Source of the DNA: Phyllobacterium sp. YR531
GTDB lineage: Bacteria > Pseudomonadota > Alphaproteobacteria > Rhizobiales > Rhizobiaceae
DNA: 64,000 nucleotides
Direction of reading: 5' to 3'
Assembly: GCF_000282595.1 (NCBI RefSeq)
Contig: NZ_AKIZ01000013.1
Location: 62,001-126,000, forward strand
The translations under genes were made by a program, and so were the position numbers. The notes under the pieces were generated by a model that was not told the DNA's origin, made no database searches, and saw only the letters and a list, made by a program, of their open reading frames with translations. Below, one piece after another: positions 24,082 to 37,895 of the stretch; within the stretch, counting starts at the first letter, position 1; every line of letters starts with the position of its first letter.

Positions 24082-25035
24082 TCAGGTACCTTGCTTCGGA
24101 ATTACTGACTGCCTGTCTGAATAATCTATCCCTTCCGAATTCCAGAATATCCGAACGACTTTACCGATAAGGTTTTCAAACGGCACTGTGCCCAATGAGA
24201 AACGGCTATCGTCGGAGTTGTCTCGATTATCACCCATCACGAAATATTGCCCATCCGGTACAACGTAGGGTCCCGTGTTATCGCCAACGGAGTTGTCTAC
24301 GAGACTGAGAACATTGTAGTAGACGCCATTAGGTAAAGTTTCCCGATACTGGGCAACAGCACTGCTATTTCTGGCTTCGTACATGGAATAGGGCGTACCT
24401 AGTTCCATTTTTACTGGCGTTCCATCTATATGGAGAACGCCGTCAATCGTCTGAATTGTCTCGCCGGGCAATCCTACAATACGCTTGATGAAGGCCACGC
24501 CATCATCTGAATTGAACGTGACGACGTCGCCACGCTCGGGCTCTGTTGAAAATACCCGTCCCTGAATTGGCAGCAAGCCAAAAGGCACACTATGGCTGCT
24601 ATAACCATAAGCTGACTTTGACACGACAAAATAGTCACCCATGACCAATGTTGGCGCCATACTCGTTGTGGCTGGAACATTGAATGGCTGAAAAACAAAT
24701 GTACGTATGCAAAGGGCTAGAAGCATAAGGCTAACTATCACGCCAGATACGATGAATCCGTTAGAGTATCTTTTTGGAACATGGCTGGCGATCAATAGGC
24801 AAATGCCCACACCAATGATTCCCTTAATCACCAATTCGACAAATATCTTGTTTGGATAGGCATTAGTCGAGAATGCTGGCCAGCCGAAATATGATACCCC
24901 AATAATTGTGCCATACAATAGAATGGCAGTGGCCAATGCCAGTTTGCCCCGGCCAATCCAAAGCAGTCCTGCCACAGGCTCAACCATAGATATGAAAAAG
25001 GTGGAAATCGGGCTACGAGGTTTGGAGTGGGTCAT
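24082..25035 (-). CDS. Signal peptidase I (S26) with extra N-terminal membrane segments
   Basis: A 317-residue S26A signal peptidase. The catalytic Ser125 is in TTSMAPTL and Lys184 in FIKRIVGLPGE; the C-terminal GDNRDNSDDSR box is clear. It cleaves signal peptides on the periplasmic side of the inner membrane. Two additional hydrophobic segments (about 33-51 and 66-84) precede the usual membrane helix (about 95-115), an uncommon topology. It stands alone rather than in the usual lepB-rnc-era operon, so it is probably a second, specialised paralogue. It lies just downstream of the ATP synthase terminator. Confidence 0.88.
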   Translation of the reverse strand: MTHSKPRSPISTFFISMVEPVAGLLWIGRGKLALATAILLYGTIIGVSYFGWPAFSTNAYPNKIFVELVIKGIIGVGICLLIASHVPKRYSNGFIVSGVIVSLMLLALCIRTFVFQPFNVPATTSMAPTLVMGDYFVVSKSAYGYSSHSVPFGLLPIQGRVFSTEPERGDVVTFNSDDGVAFIKRIVGLPGETIQTIDGVLHIDGTPVKMELGTPYSMYEARNSSAVAQYRETLPNGVYYNVLSLVDNSVGDNTGPYVVPDGQYFVMGDNRDNSDDSRFSLGTVPFENLIGKVVRIFWNSEGIDYSDRQSVIPKQGT

Positions 25036-25047
25036 GACAATCCATAA

Positions 25048-25070
25048 AAAAAGCGGGCTTAGCCCGCTTC
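25048..25070 (-). terminator. Intrinsic terminator of the atpHAGDC operon
   Basis: On the minus strand AAGCGGGCT and AGCCCGCTT form a 9-bp stem followed by an uninterrupted T-run. It lies 26 bp beyond the atpC stop. Confidence 0.88.
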
Positions 25071-25095
25071 ATCATTGTCGTTGAGTTCAGAATAT

Positions 25096-25503
25096 TCAAG
25101 CAGCCTTGATGGCATCCTGCAGCGTCGTCAACTGGCCAAGCAGATCTTCCGCGCGGGACTTCTCTTCGCGCGTTGTTGCATCTTCGAAGTCTTCTTTCGC
25201 GTCCTTGATGCGGTTCTGCAATTCATCAGCCTTTATATCGGTGACGTGTACCGCCGACTCAGCGAGCAGAATGCAGCCCTCTGGCGTCACATCAACAAAG
25301 CCGCCGAAAACAACATAGCTGTCCGGCTTGCCGTCAGGCGTCTTGACCGTAACAACGCCCGGCTTGATCGTTGCCATCAATGGAGCGTGATGCGCCAGCA
25401 CAGTCATGTAACCTTCCGTGCCCGGAACAACGACTTCAATAACCTGTTCCGAGAGGAGCAGGCGTTCTGGCGAGACGAGTTCAAACTGGAAGGCTTCAGC
25501 CAT
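25096..25503 (-). CDS. atpC: F1 ATP synthase epsilon subunit
   Basis: A 135-residue epsilon subunit with the N-terminal beta-sandwich (FELVSPERLLLSEQVIEVVVPG) and C-terminal helical pair. It connects gamma with the c-ring and can inhibit ATP hydrolysis. The start is taken as MAEAFQF at 25503, matching the family; the frame is open three codons further. It is the last gene of the F1 operon, before a strong terminator. Confidence 0.95.
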   Translation of the reverse strand: MAEAFQFELVSPERLLLSEQVIEVVVPGTEGYMTVLAHHAPLMATIKPGVVTVKTPDGKPDSYVVFGGFVDVTPEGCILLAESAVHVTDIKADELQNRIKDAKEDFEDATTREEKSRAEDLLGQLTTLQDAIKAA

Positions 25504-25634
25504 GATATCCACTCAATTCCTGTGATCTTGACCTGATCAGTTCAAGCAATTGCAAACGCGGGAACAGGTTTCCCAATAGAAATTGCCAAGTTGGACAGAA
25601 AAGGGCGGGCCATAGCCCGCCATCATTTCCGGAT

Positions 25635-27296
<1,662 letters not shown>

Positions 27297-27308
27297 TTAC
27301 CTTCGCGA

Positions 27309-28187
27309 TTAGAGCGCTTCCGCGCCCGAAATGATTTCAATCAGTTCTTTGGTGATCTGGGCCTGACGCTGGCGGTTGTACGACATTGTCAGCTTGTTGA
27401 TCATGTCACCGGCATTACGGGTTGCGTTGTCCATGGCGGACATACGCGCACCCTGTTCCGATGCCGCATTTTCAAGGAGAGCGCGGAAAACCTGGACGGA
27501 AATATTGCGCGGGATCAGGTCACCGAGAATGGCGGCCGGATCTGGCTCATATTCATAGACTGCATCGCCCGCTGTTTCCGGCTCGGCATCGCCAATGGCG
27601 CTCGCCGGGATTAGCTGCTGTGCAGTTGGAATCTGCGAAATTACCGACTTGAACTCGGAATAGAACAATGTGGCGACATCAAACGCACCTTCATTGTACA
27701 GACCGATGATCTTGTGACCGATCTCGTCAGCATTGCTGAAACCAACCTGCTTTACTTCACGCAGATTGACGTGATCGATGATCAGCTTGCCGAGATCGCG
27801 ACGCAAAATATCCGCGCCCTTCTTGCCGACTGTGATAATCTTCACTGTCTTGCCGTCTGCAAGCAACCGGCGCGTATGTTCGCGGGCCAAACGCGCAATC
27901 TGCGAGTTGAAGCCGCCACAAAGGCCGCGTTCGGATGTGCAGACGATCAGAAGGTGCACATCGTCCTTGCCGGTTCCGCTCATCAGCACAGGTGCATCAT
28001 CGCCATCCACATTAGAAGCAATGTTCGCCAGAACTGCAGCCATACGCTGTGAGTAAGGGCGAGCCGCTTCCGCAGCTTCCTGCGCACGACGCAGCTTCGC
28101 CGCGGCGACCATTTGCATCGCCTTGGTGATTTTCTGCGTCGCCTTGACCGAGGCGATCCGGTTTCTCAGATCCTTTAACGAAGGCAT
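27309..28187 (-). CDS. atpG: F1 ATP synthase gamma subunit
   Basis: A 292-residue gamma subunit, N-terminal [24 protein letters not shown] cut here to its first conserved part ([23 protein letters not shown]) and C-terminal helix [15 protein letters not shown]. It is the rotating shaft of F1. It lies between atpA and atpD with short spacers of 18-19 bp, as in other F1 operons. Confidence 0.96.
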   Translation of the reverse strand: MPSLKDLRNRIASVKATQKITKAMQMVAAAKLRRAQEAAEAARPYSQRMAAVLANIASNVDGDDAPVLMSGTGKDDVHLLIVCTSERGLCGGFNSQIARLAREHTRRLLADGKTVKIITVGKKGADILRRDLGKLIIDHVNLREVKQVGFSNADEIGHKIIGLYNEGAFDVATLFYSEFKSVISQIPTAQQLIPASAIGDAEPETAGDAVYEYEPDPAAILGDLIPRNISVQVFRALLENAASEQGARMSAMDNATRNAGDMINKLTMSYNRQRQAQITKELIEIISGAEAL

Positions 28188-28206
28188 CCGTTCATCCCGT
28201 CAGTGT

Positions 28207-30296
<2,090 letters not shown>

Positions 30297-30541
30297 GAAC
30301 GACAAGCTCTCTGCGTTTTGGCCAAAAATCGGGCGACCTGAAGGAATTTCGGGTCAAATCTTTGGCATTATTGATTTTTTTAACCTCAGAACATGACCCG
30401 GAGGCCATCCCTGACGAGATTTGATTGCCGTCTAGCATAGGAATACCGGACTCGCAACACGGGAATCCGGTAAAATGGCCATCTGAATTGCCTCAACTCT
30501 GGATAATTATGAGTAAGGTATTCCACTAATGATGTTTTACG

Positions 30542-30931
30542 CTAGGCAATAAAGCCGAAAGCGAAGAGCAGGGGGCCGGCGGCAAGTGCGAGTTCGATAA
30601 TGACCATCAGCCAGTTATAGATGGTATTGCCGCGATCTGACATCATGGAGATCAGGCGGCCAAAAAGTGTGAGCCCCCAGGAAACGCCAAGCGCGATCCA
30701 CAGAAAGGGTTGTGAGAAAATCAGCGCGGATAGGCCAAGCCCGAGATAAAATCCCGCAAGAGGCCCACGAACAGCCGCAAGCGCTTCCGGATGTGCAGGA
30801 ACAGTCTGAAGCCGCAAAGCCTTTAAGGCGATACGCGGTGCAAAAAACAGGATAAGTCCGAACACGACGGTGATGGCTGCGGAGAGCCAAGCCATCCACT
30901 CGCCCTGACTTGCCGGCCAGTAAAGTTCCAT
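30542..30931 (-). CDS. Four-helix membrane protein, DUF4345-like
   Basis: A 129-residue protein with four hydrophobic segments (about 10-32, 52-70, 74-95, 103-127). The arrangement, with a conserved-looking AVRGPLAGFYLGLGLS second helix, resembles DUF4345, a family of unknown function; the assignment is tentative. It lies between the atp operon and priA on the same strand, with larger gaps on both sides, so it is probably transcribed alone. Confidence 0.6.
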   Translation of the reverse strand: MELYWPASQGEWMAWLSAAITVVFGLILFFAPRIALKALRLQTVPAHPEALAAVRGPLAGFYLGLGLSALIFSQPFLWIALGVSWGLTLFGRLISMMSDRGNTIYNWLMVIIELALAAGPLLFAFGFIA

Positions 30932-31010
30932 TCGCGATCACCTTCCCCACACAACTGATTCAACGCTTATACCTTTTATAACGCCGACCCGAAACTTGTC
31001 ATGGGGCGGC

Positions 31011-31080
31011 GAAATGGTGACTTTTGAACCGAAACGTACTTTTGGATACAGAAATCGCCATTTGCAGCCCGCCATCGCGG
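31011..31080 (+). repeat. Dispersed intergenic repeat, copy 1
   Basis: A roughly 70-bp non-coding stretch between the DUF4345-like gene and priA. It shares AAATGGT, TTTTGAACCGAAACG/GTGAACCGGAACG, ACTTTTGG and GCCATTTGCAG blocks in the same order with 43430-43522 upstream of yggS. The second copy is about 20 bp longer in the middle. No coding potential. Confidence 0.55.
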
Positions 31081-31085
31081 GTTTG

Positions 31086-33269
31086 TTATAGAAAGCTTTG
31101 CGGATCGATATCAACCTGTACCCTTATCGATCCCCGCTCTTTTGGGCCTGCGCTGAGCATGGCGCGAATGAAGCCCTGAATATCCGCCTTGCGCGTACCG
31201 TGAATGAGCAGCCGGAAACGGTGGCGACCGCGTACCAGCGCCAAGGGTGCTTCCGCCGGGCCGAGAACATTGATCTGCTGTGACGTTGGCGCGGCGCGGC
31301 GCAATGCCCGGGCATGCCCTTCGGCCTCCGGGCGGGTTGCAGCGGAAATGATCAAGGCGCCTAACCTTCCAAACGGCGGGAGACCGGAACGTTCGCGCTC
31401 TTCTATTTCACGATCATAGAAGGCCTGAGCATCGCCCGAGACAATAGCACGCATCACTGGATGGTCCGGCTGATAGGTCTGGAGAAGGCCGGTACTCTTC
31501 TTGCCGGTTCGCCCTGCACGTCCCGTTACCTGATTGAGCAATTGGAATGTACGCTCTGCGGCGCGCGGATCGCCATTGGCCAAACCCAGATCGGCATCGA
31601 CCACGCCAACCAGCGTCATGTTGGGAAAGTTATGCCCTTTTGCAACAAGCTGCGTGCCGATAACGATGTCCGCCTCGCCGCGTGCAATTGCATCAAGCTC
31701 CAGCCGCAAGCGCTTCACGCCCATGAGATCGGAGGACAGAACGATAATCCGCGCTTCCGGAAAAGTCTTTTCCACTTCTTCGGCAATGCGCTCCACACCC
31801 GGGCCGCATGCGACCAGATGGTCGAGCGTTCCGCAGGAGGGACAGGCATCCGGCTTTGGCTCGTGATGGCCGCATTGATGGCAGACAAGCTGTCCGCGAA
31901 ACCTGTGTTCGACAAGCCAGCTCGAACAGCAGGGACACTGGAAGCGATGCCCGCAAACCCTGCAAAGCGTCAAAGGCGCATAGCCACGCCTGTTGAGGAA
32001 AAGCAGCGACTGCTCTTTGCGCTCCAAGGTTTGGTTTACAGCTTCCACGAGCGCAGGCGATAAAAACCCACCGGGTCGCGGCGGCGACCTGCGCATATCT
32101 ATCGCGCGAAGGTTGGGCATTGCTGCCTCTGCGTAGCGGCCAGTCAGGCGGATGCGGGTGTATTTTCCCTGTATAGCATTGACCTGACTTTCTATAGAAG
32201 GCGTCGCTGATGCGAGGATCACCGGAAAATTGCCGATATGCCCGCGGACAACAGCCATGTCGCGGGCATTATAGAATACTCGATCTTCCTGCTTGTAGGC
32301 AGCGTCATGTTCTTCATCGACAATGATCAGGCCAAGATCATTGAATGGCAGAAACAGGGCTGACCGCGCTCCAGCCACAACCCGTACCTGCCCCTCCATG
32401 ACCTGCCGCCATACCCGCTCGCGCATTTTGGGCGCAAGATCTGAATGCCACTCCGCAGGCTTGGTGCCGAACCGGTCATGAAAGCGGTCGAGAAATTGCT
32501 GAGTCAGTGCGATTTCGGGCAGCAGGATCAGTACTTGCTTTCCCTGCTCAATAGCCTTGGCGACCGCCTCGAAATAAACTTCCGTCTTGCCGGAGCCGGT
32601 AACGCCATCAAGCAGCGCAACCGAAAATCCTTCATTCGACACAGCTTCGACCAGTTTGTCTGCAGCTTCCGCCTGATCGCCGGAAAGAATCGCCTTTGCA
32701 TAGTCAATATCGGGCGCTGCCACGACGGGACGCGGCGGAATCATCACCTGCTCGAACACACCCGCTGTATGAAGACCGTCAACGACTGTTGCTGACACGC
32801 CGGCCGCATGGGCAAGGCCTGTTCGTGTCCAGGCCATGCCATCTTCGGCCAGCTCGAGAACCCTAGCGCGCGCGCCGGTCATTCGCTCTGGCTCCTTTCC
32901 TGAAAAGCGCAAGCCTGGCACATGCGGCTCGGGATCGAAGGCGGCTGGCACGCGCAGCACCATGCGCGCAACCATCCCCGGTGGCGATATCGTGTAATCC
33001 GCTGCCCAGCGCATGAAACGCATCATGCCCTCATCGACAGGCGGGCAATCAAAAAGCTGCGAAATGGGCCGCAATTTCTTGGCCGCTACATCATTGGTCA
33101 CATCGCTCGTAACAATACCTGCGACTTCTCGCGGGCCAAGCGGCACCCGTACGATGGAACCGGGTTTTACGTCCATTCCTTCCGGCACGGCATAGCTATA
33201 GGGCCGCTCAGCCGGCATTGGCACGAGCACCGGAACTATTTTTTGCGGGCTGGACGAATCTTCACTCAT
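31086..33269 (-). CDS. priA: Primosomal protein N' (replication restart helicase)
   Basis: A 727-residue PriA helicase. Walker [12 protein letters not shown], the DEEH Walker B, and the paired zinc-binding cysteines [16 protein letters not shown] ... [18 protein letters not shown] are all present. It reloads the replisome at stalled forks. The start [19 protein letters not shown] at 33269 is chosen over an in-frame extension to 33332. It is divergent from the transaldolase gene, with 105 bp between them. Confidence 0.95.
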   Translation of the reverse strand: MSEDSSSPQKIVPVLVPMPAERPYSYAVPEGMDVKPGSIVRVPLGPREVAGIVTSDVTNDVAAKKLRPISQLFDCPPVDEGMMRFMRWAADYTISPPGMVARMVLRVPAAFDPEPHVPGLRFSGKEPERMTGARARVLELAEDGMAWTRTGLAHAAGVSATVVDGLHTAGVFEQVMIPPRPVVAAPDIDYAKAILSGDQAEAADKLVEAVSNEGFSVALLDGVTGSGKTEVYFEAVAKAIEQGKQVLILLPEIALTQQFLDRFHDRFGTKPAEWHSDLAPKMRERVWRQVMEGQVRVVAGARSALFLPFNDLGLIIVDEEHDAAYKQEDRVFYNARDMAVVRGHIGNFPVILASATPSIESQVNAIQGKYTRIRLTGRYAEAAMPNLRAIDMRRSPPRPGGFLSPALVEAVNQTLERKEQSLLFLNRRGYAPLTLCRVCGHRFQCPCCSSWLVEHRFRGQLVCHQCGHHEPKPDACPSCGTLDHLVACGPGVERIAEEVEKTFPEARIIVLSSDLMGVKRLRLELDAIARGEADIVIGTQLVAKGHNFPNMTLVGVVDADLGLANGDPRAAERTFQLLNQVTGRAGRTGKKSTGLLQTYQPDHPVMRAIVSGDAQAFYDREIEERERSGLPPFGRLGALIISAATRPEAEGHARALRRAAPTSQQINVLGPAEAPLALVRGRHRFRLLIHGTRKADIQGFIRAMLSAGPKERGSIRVQVDIDPQSFL

Positions 33270-33374
33270 ATGTGCGTGACCTTGACGCGGCTTTGGTCTA
33301 AAGAAAAGCCACTTTCCGGAGATATATCCCATCTCCTGTTTCAGGCCAGCGTCATATTAGGAAGGACTGCCCCG

Positions 33375-34028
33375 ATGAAGTTTTTTGTCGATACTGCCGA
33401 TGTAAAGGATATCCGCGAGCTTAACGACCTTGGACTGGTCGATGGCGTGACAACCAACCCTTCGCTCATTCTCAAATCCGGCCGCAGTATCCTGGAAGTC
33501 ACCAAGGAAATCTGCAGCATCGTCAAGGGTCCTGTTTCCGCTGAAGTTGCTGCGGTTGAATATGAGCAGATGATGAAGGAAGCGGCGGTTCTCGCCAAGA
33601 TCGCCGACAATATCTGCATCAAGGTACCATTGACGCTTGACGGCCTTCGTGCTTGTAAGGCGCTTCGTTCCGACGGCCATCTCGTCAACGTAACTCTGTG
33701 CTTCTCGGCCAATCAGGCGCTGCTTGCCGCCAAAGCCGGCGCAAGCTTTATTTCGCCGTTCATCGGCCGTATCGACGATATCGGCATTGATGGCATGGAG
33801 CTGATTTCCGAAATCCGCACCATCTATGACAATTACGATTATCCGACAGAAATCCTTGCGGCCTCCGTCCGCACGGTCAACCACGTCAAGAGCGCAGCTC
33901 TGATCGGTGCCGATGTTGTTACCGCACCACCAGCTACCTTGAAGGCACTGGTCAAGCACCCGCTGACCGATAAGGGCCTTGAGACCTTCCTCGCCGATTG
34001 GGCGAAAACCGGTCAGTCCATCGTCTAA
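33375..34028 (+). CDS. tal: Transaldolase (fructose-6-phosphate aldolase/transaldolase family)
   Basis: A 217-residue class I aldolase barrel of the short transaldolase group. The N-terminus [16 protein letters not shown] and [13 protein letters not shown] are diagnostic; the Schiff-base Lys is Lys83 in ICIKVPLT. It moves dihydroxyacetone units in the non-oxidative pentose phosphate pathway. A much longer open frame starts at 32922 in the priA shadow, but the ATG at 33375 is the family start. A strong bidirectional terminator follows. Confidence 0.93.
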   Translation: MKFFVDTADVKDIRELNDLGLVDGVTTNPSLILKSGRSILEVTKEICSIVKGPVSAEVAAVEYEQMMKEAAVLAKIADNICIKVPLTLDGLRACKALRSDGHLVNVTLCFSANQALLAAKAGASFISPFIGRIDDIGIDGMELISEIRTIYDNYDYPTEILAASVRTVNHVKSAALIGADVVTAPPATLKALVKHPLTDKGLETFLADWAKTGQSIV

Positions 34029-34049
34029 GCGATCTGATAACCAATATTG

Positions 34050-34084
34050 AAAACGCCCGCTGATCGAAAACCAGCGGGCGTTTT
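34050..34084. terminator. Bidirectional terminator, transaldolase / sulfonate operon
   Basis: AAAACGCCCGCTG and CAGCGGGCGTTTT form a 13-bp perfect stem with A- and T-runs on both flanks. It separates the convergent transaldolase gene and the last gene of the ssu operon. Confidence 0.9.
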
Positions 34085-34087
34085 CGT

Positions 34088-35098
34088 TTACAGCAAATCC
34101 GAATGATGCCTCTGCGCCACATCCGGATGCGAGCGTAAACGGCCTTTCAGATAGTTTCGGCCAACTTCGCGGAACAGAGGATTATCCGGATCGGTATCTT
34201 CCCCACCAGCTTCTGCTGCAAGCTCAGGAGGCAGGGTTAAAACCGGTACGTTGGCCTTCAGGTCTGCACCAAAGAAAAACGCGACAGACAGACGGTCTTT
34301 GCCGGAAGGCGGTGTCACGACCCGGTGCACTGTTGCTTTGAGATAACCATTCGACGCCAGTTCCAGAATCTCGCCAATATTGATGACGAATGTTCCGGGC
34401 ACCGGCGTTGCATCAATCCATCCACCATCTTTTTCGACCTGCAGGCCGCCCTGCACATCCTGCAAAAGCAGCGTGAGGAAGCCACTATCCTTATGTGCAC
34501 CAACGCCTTGACTGCTTCCGGTTGCGTCGCGCCCCGGATAGCGGATGATTTTCAGGTGCTGGTTGGGTGCATCCTGATAGATTGGCTTGAAAATGTCTTC
34601 GTCCTGACCGAGAGCCAAGGCAAATGCCTGTAACAACTCAATGGCAACGCGAGTCAATTCGCTCTGCCACTCAAGGGTGGTCAGCTTGAGGTCCGGCAAA
34701 CCGGCAGGCCATTGATTCGGACCTTGCAAGCGCGACCATGCGGGAGAGCGTACGGTCTGCTGTATGGCTTCTCTTTCAGCGCCAATATCAAATTGCTCGC
34801 GCCAGTCCGCCTCGCCCTTGGTCCGTTCTCCACCGGCACGCGTATATCCGCGAAAGTGCGGTGAACGCACCATCTCCACCGCCAACTTTTCCTTTTCGGG
34901 CAGCGCGAAAAACTCTTTGGAAGTTGCAACAATCCGCTTTTGCAATTCGTCCGAAATACCGTGGCCGCTCAGATAGAAAAAACCGAACTCGCGTGCAGCA
35001 TGCCTCAAATCCTCAAAGAACCCCTCACGTTGTGCCGGATCGCGATACCGCGAAAAATCAAGTGTCGGGAGGGTTGTGTTCGCCGGCGATCCGGTCAT
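34088..35098 (-). CDS. 2-oxoglutarate/Fe(II) oxygenase, isopenicillin N synthase-like
   Basis: A 336-residue enzyme of the IPNS/DIOX superfamily, with an N-terminal DIOX_N region (LPTLDFSRYRD, FGFFYLSGHGI) and a C-terminal jelly-roll. The iron facial triad is HKD in VGAHKDSGFLTLLLQ and His in VHRVVTPPSGKDRLSVAFF, with the Arg for 2-oxoglutarate following. It is the last gene of the ssu operon, 17 bp after ssuB. It probably oxidises a sulfur- or sulfonate-containing substrate; TauD-type enzymes usually fill that place, so this is a different branch doing a possibly similar job. Substrate inferred from context only. Confidence 0.87.
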   Translation of the reverse strand: MTGSPANTTLPTLDFSRYRDPAQREGFFEDLRHAAREFGFFYLSGHGISDELQKRIVATSKEFFALPEKEKLAVEMVRSPHFRGYTRAGGERTKGEADWREQFDIGAEREAIQQTVRSPAWSRLQGPNQWPAGLPDLKLTTLEWQSELTRVAIELLQAFALALGQDEDIFKPIYQDAPNQHLKIIRYPGRDATGSSQGVGAHKDSGFLTLLLQDVQGGLQVEKDGGWIDATPVPGTFVINIGEILELASNGYLKATVHRVVTPPSGKDRLSVAFFFGADLKANVPVLTLPPELAAEAGGEDTDPDNPLFREVGRNYLKGRLRSHPDVAQRHHSDLL

Positions 35099-35115
35099 TG
35101 CGAATTCTCCAAAGT

Positions 35116-35922
35116 TCAGCGGTTATAAAGTCTATCCAGTATCTGGCGTTCATAAAAGGCCAATTCCGGCGAAGCATGACGCCGGGGACGCTCCACCGGA
35201 ATGGTCAGATCAAGCGAAATCCGGCCGCTATCGATCACCACGACCCTATCTGCCAGCGCGACCGCCTCGGTGACATCGTGGGTTACCAGTACGGCGGTAA
35301 ATTTCTTGGCAATCCAGATTCGCTCCAGCAATTGCTGCATCTCGATCCGGGTCAATGCGTCCAGTGCACCGAGCGGCTCGTCCAGCGCCAGTATGGAAGG
35401 ATGGCCTACCAGTGCCCTGGCCAAAGCCACACGCTGCCGTTGTCCGCCCGACAGAACGGAAGGCCATTCACCGCCACGGTCGGCCAATCCCACCTCTGCA
35501 AGTATTTCCTGACTGTTACGGCGTGCAACTTCACCCTTTTCGATGCCGGTTAATCCGACCTCAACATTGGCGATAACCCGCGCCCACGGCAAAAGCCGCG
35601 GCTCCTGAAACATGATGCGCGTGCGCTTTTGTTCCTTGGCTTCCGCACCGTATACAATTGCGCCGGACGTCGGCCTGTCGAGTCCCGCCAGCAGCCGCAA
35701 CAAAGTGCTCTTGCCACAGCCGCTTTTGCCGATAATCGCAACGAACTGACCTTCCTGCACATCAAGGTCGATGCCTTGCAGGACCCGTTTGTCCTTGAAC
35801 TGTTTGGTTACATTGCGAAAGGAAAAAGCAAGCGTAAGTTGCTCTTCTTCAGCCTGTTCGCCCGGGGCCACAAACGAGGTATCCGTGAAGGCGCGGCGTG
35901 CTGTAACAGTTGCTGCGGTCAT
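35116..35922 (-). CDS. ssuB: Aliphatic sulfonate ABC transporter ATP-binding protein
   Basis: A 268-residue ABC ATPase with Walker [13 protein letters not shown]-loop [10 protein letters not shown], signature [15 protein letters not shown] and the [12 protein letters not shown] Walker B. It powers import of alkanesulfonates with SsuA and SsuC. An N-terminal extension of about 35 residues precedes the domain. It follows ssuC by 9 bp. Confidence 0.93.
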   Translation of the reverse strand: MTAATVTARRAFTDTSFVAPGEQAEEEQLTLAFSFRNVTKQFKDKRVLQGIDLDVQEGQFVAIIGKSGCGKSTLLRLLAGLDRPTSGAIVYGAEAKEQKRTRIMFQEPRLLPWARVIANVEVGLTGIEKGEVARRNSQEILAEVGLADRGGEWPSVLSGGQRQRVALARALVGHPSILALDEPLGALDALTRIEMQQLLERIWIAKKFTAVLVTHDVTEAVALADRVVVIDSGRISLDLTIPVERPRRHASPELAFYERQILDRLYNR

Positions 35923-35931
35923 CTTTGTTCC

Positions 35932-36711
35932 TCAGACAGTTTGATAGGCCGGGTGCCATTGCAAGGAAAGCCGTTCGAGAAATCTCGCAAGCGCATCGGC
36001 CAGCTTTCCAAGCAGGGCATAGATCAGGATCGAAAGAACCACGACATCTATGAGCAGGAATTCTCGTGCCTGCATCGCCATATAACCCAGTCCGGACGAA
36101 GCAGAGATCGTTTCGGCAACAATCAGGGTCAGCCACATGATCCCGAGTGCATAACGCAGGCCGACAAAGATCGAAGGCAGTGCGCCGGGCAAAATCACCC
36201 GCAGGAACAATTGCCGTCGCGACATTCCATAAATGCGCCCCATCTCGACCAATTGAGGATCGACACCCTGAATGCCGAGCAATGTGTTCACATAGATCGG
36301 AAAGAACACGCCAAGCGCCACAAGGAACAGCTTTGCTTCCTCATCAATGCCAAACCAGAGAATAACGAGAGGTATCAGCGCCAAATGCGGAATATTACGA
36401 ATCATCTGCAATGTCGTGTCCGTCAGCTCACGGCTGAGCGACGAAAGACCGTTTGCAAGGCCAAGTGAAAATCCGATGAGACCGCCCACCGCAAAGCCAC
36501 TCAATGCGCGCAACGTGGAGATGCGGATATTCTCGATAAGCTCGCCGGAAAGCAGCAGTTTCCAGAACGCTTCCCCGACTGCAGAGGGTGCAGGCAGAAC
36601 ATTCGCGGGAATCAGTCCCGCCCTCGATGCTCCTTCCCACCCAGCCAACAGTAATGCGGGCAAAAGCCATCCCAATGTGCTGCGTCCAAATGAAGAGAGA
36701 GCCCTGCTCAC
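35932..36711 (-). CDS. ssuC: Aliphatic sulfonate ABC transporter permease
   Basis: A 259-residue BPD-type permease with about six helices and the cytoplasmic EAA-like loop ([26 protein letters not shown]). It overlaps ssuD by 4 bp (ATGA type). It forms the membrane channel for sulfonate import. Confidence 0.93.
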   Translation of the reverse strand: MSRALSSFGRSTLGWLLPALLLAGWEGASRAGLIPANVLPAPSAVGEAFWKLLLSGELIENIRISTLRALSGFAVGGLIGFSLGLANGLSSLSRELTDTTLQMIRNIPHLALIPLVILWFGIDEEAKLFLVALGVFFPIYVNTLLGIQGVDPQLVEMGRIYGMSRRQLFLRVILPGALPSIFVGLRYALGIMWLTLIVAETISASSGLGYMAMQAREFLLIDVVVLSILIYALLGKLADALARFLERLSLQWHPAYQTV

Positions 36712-37871
36712 GACGAGGCCTGCAAACGTTGGGGACTATGAATGCCCACGCCAAACTCGTTTTCCTGTGTCCGGCGAGGCTCGCGTTTCGCATTGCCAAG
36801 GCCAAGCACCGGGAACAATAGCTCTGCAACGCGGTATGCTTCTTCCAGATGCGGGTATCCCGAACCGATAATCGTATCGATCCCGATTTCCTGATATTCG
36901 CGGATACGTGCAGCAACGCTTTCCGGAGATCCTACGAGTGCAGTTCCCGCACCACCGCGAACCAGACCAACACCGGCCCAAAGGTTTGGCGCGACCACAA
37001 GCCTGTCACGTCTTCCACCATGCAGTTCCGCCATGCGGCGCTGCCCGACCGAATCCATCTCCTTGAGAAACCGTGCCTGCGCGACTTCTATCTGATCGTC
37101 CGTAATCTTGCTGATCAGGCGGTCAGCCGCAGCCCAAGCCTCATCTTCGGTTTCACGCACAATGAAATGCAGGCGAATACCGAAGCGCAGCTTACGGCCT
37201 TTCAGTGCTGCCTTGGCACGGGCGCGTTCAATTTTTTCAGCCACCTGAGCAACAGGTTCACCCCAAGTCAGGTACATATCCACCTGCTCAGCAGCCAGAT
37301 CCTGTCCGGCATCAGACGAGCCACCAAAATAAAGCGGCGGGCGCTCCTGCGTTGGCAGAAGATCAAGTCTTCCACCGTCGACACGGTAATGCTTGCCGGC
37401 AAAGTTTACGGTTTCACCGGAAACCAGATCACGCCAGATTTTCAGGAACTCCGCAGCTTGCTCATAGCGCTGATCGTGCGGCAGGAAAACGCCATCTCCG
37501 GCAAGCTCTTTCGGATTTCCGCCAACCACAACATTCAAAAGCAGCCGCCCTTTGCTGAGGCGGTCCAGAGCCGCTGTCTGGCGGGCCGCAAAGACTGGTG
37601 AGGTAACACCCGGGCGCAGGGCAACCAGAAACTTAAGCCGCTCCGTCTGGGTGGCAAGTCCGGCCGCCGTAATCCACGAATCCTCGCAGCTTTGTCCGGT
37701 CGGCAACAGGACGCCGGGAAAACCCAACCGGTCTACCGCCTGCGCGATCTCGCGGAGATAATCATGCTCCGGCGGGCGCTGCTGCTGTTCAGAACCAAGG
37801 TAATTTCCATCGCCGTGAGTAGGGATGAACCAGAAGAAATCCAGTGGAAGTGTGCTACCGGAAACTGTCAT
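36708..37871 (-). CDS. ssuD: FMNH2-dependent alkanesulfonate monooxygenase
   Basis: A 387-residue luciferase-like TIM barrel. Conserved pieces include [16 protein letters not shown] at the N-terminus, [12 protein letters not shown], and [10 protein letters not shown]. It cleaves sulfonates to aldehyde and sulfite with FMNH2 and oxygen, giving sulfur when sulfate is scarce. The partner flavin reductase SsuE is not in the window. It lies between ssuA and ssuC. Confidence 0.95.
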   Translation of the reverse strand: MTVSGSTLPLDFFWFIPTHGDGNYLGSEQQQRPPEHDYLREIAQAVDRLGFPGVLLPTGQSCEDSWITAAGLATQTERLKFLVALRPGVTSPVFAARQTAALDRLSKGRLLLNVVVGGNPKELAGDGVFLPHDQRYEQAAEFLKIWRDLVSGETVNFAGKHYRVDGGRLDLLPTQERPPLYFGGSSDAGQDLAAEQVDMYLTWGEPVAQVAEKIERARAKAALKGRKLRFGIRLHFIVRETEDEAWAAADRLISKITDDQIEVAQARFLKEMDSVGQRRMAELHGGRRDRLVVAPNLWAGVGLVRGGAGTALVGSPESVAARIREYQEIGIDTIIGSGYPHLEEAYRVAELLFPVLGLGNAKREPRRTQENEFGVGIHSPQRLQASS

Positions 37872-37895
37872 CGGATATGTCCCGTCAGGTCTAGA

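Noticed and set aside
32922-33374. 150-codon extension in front of the transaldolase
   Set aside because: It runs antisense through priA; the family N-terminus starts exactly at 33375.
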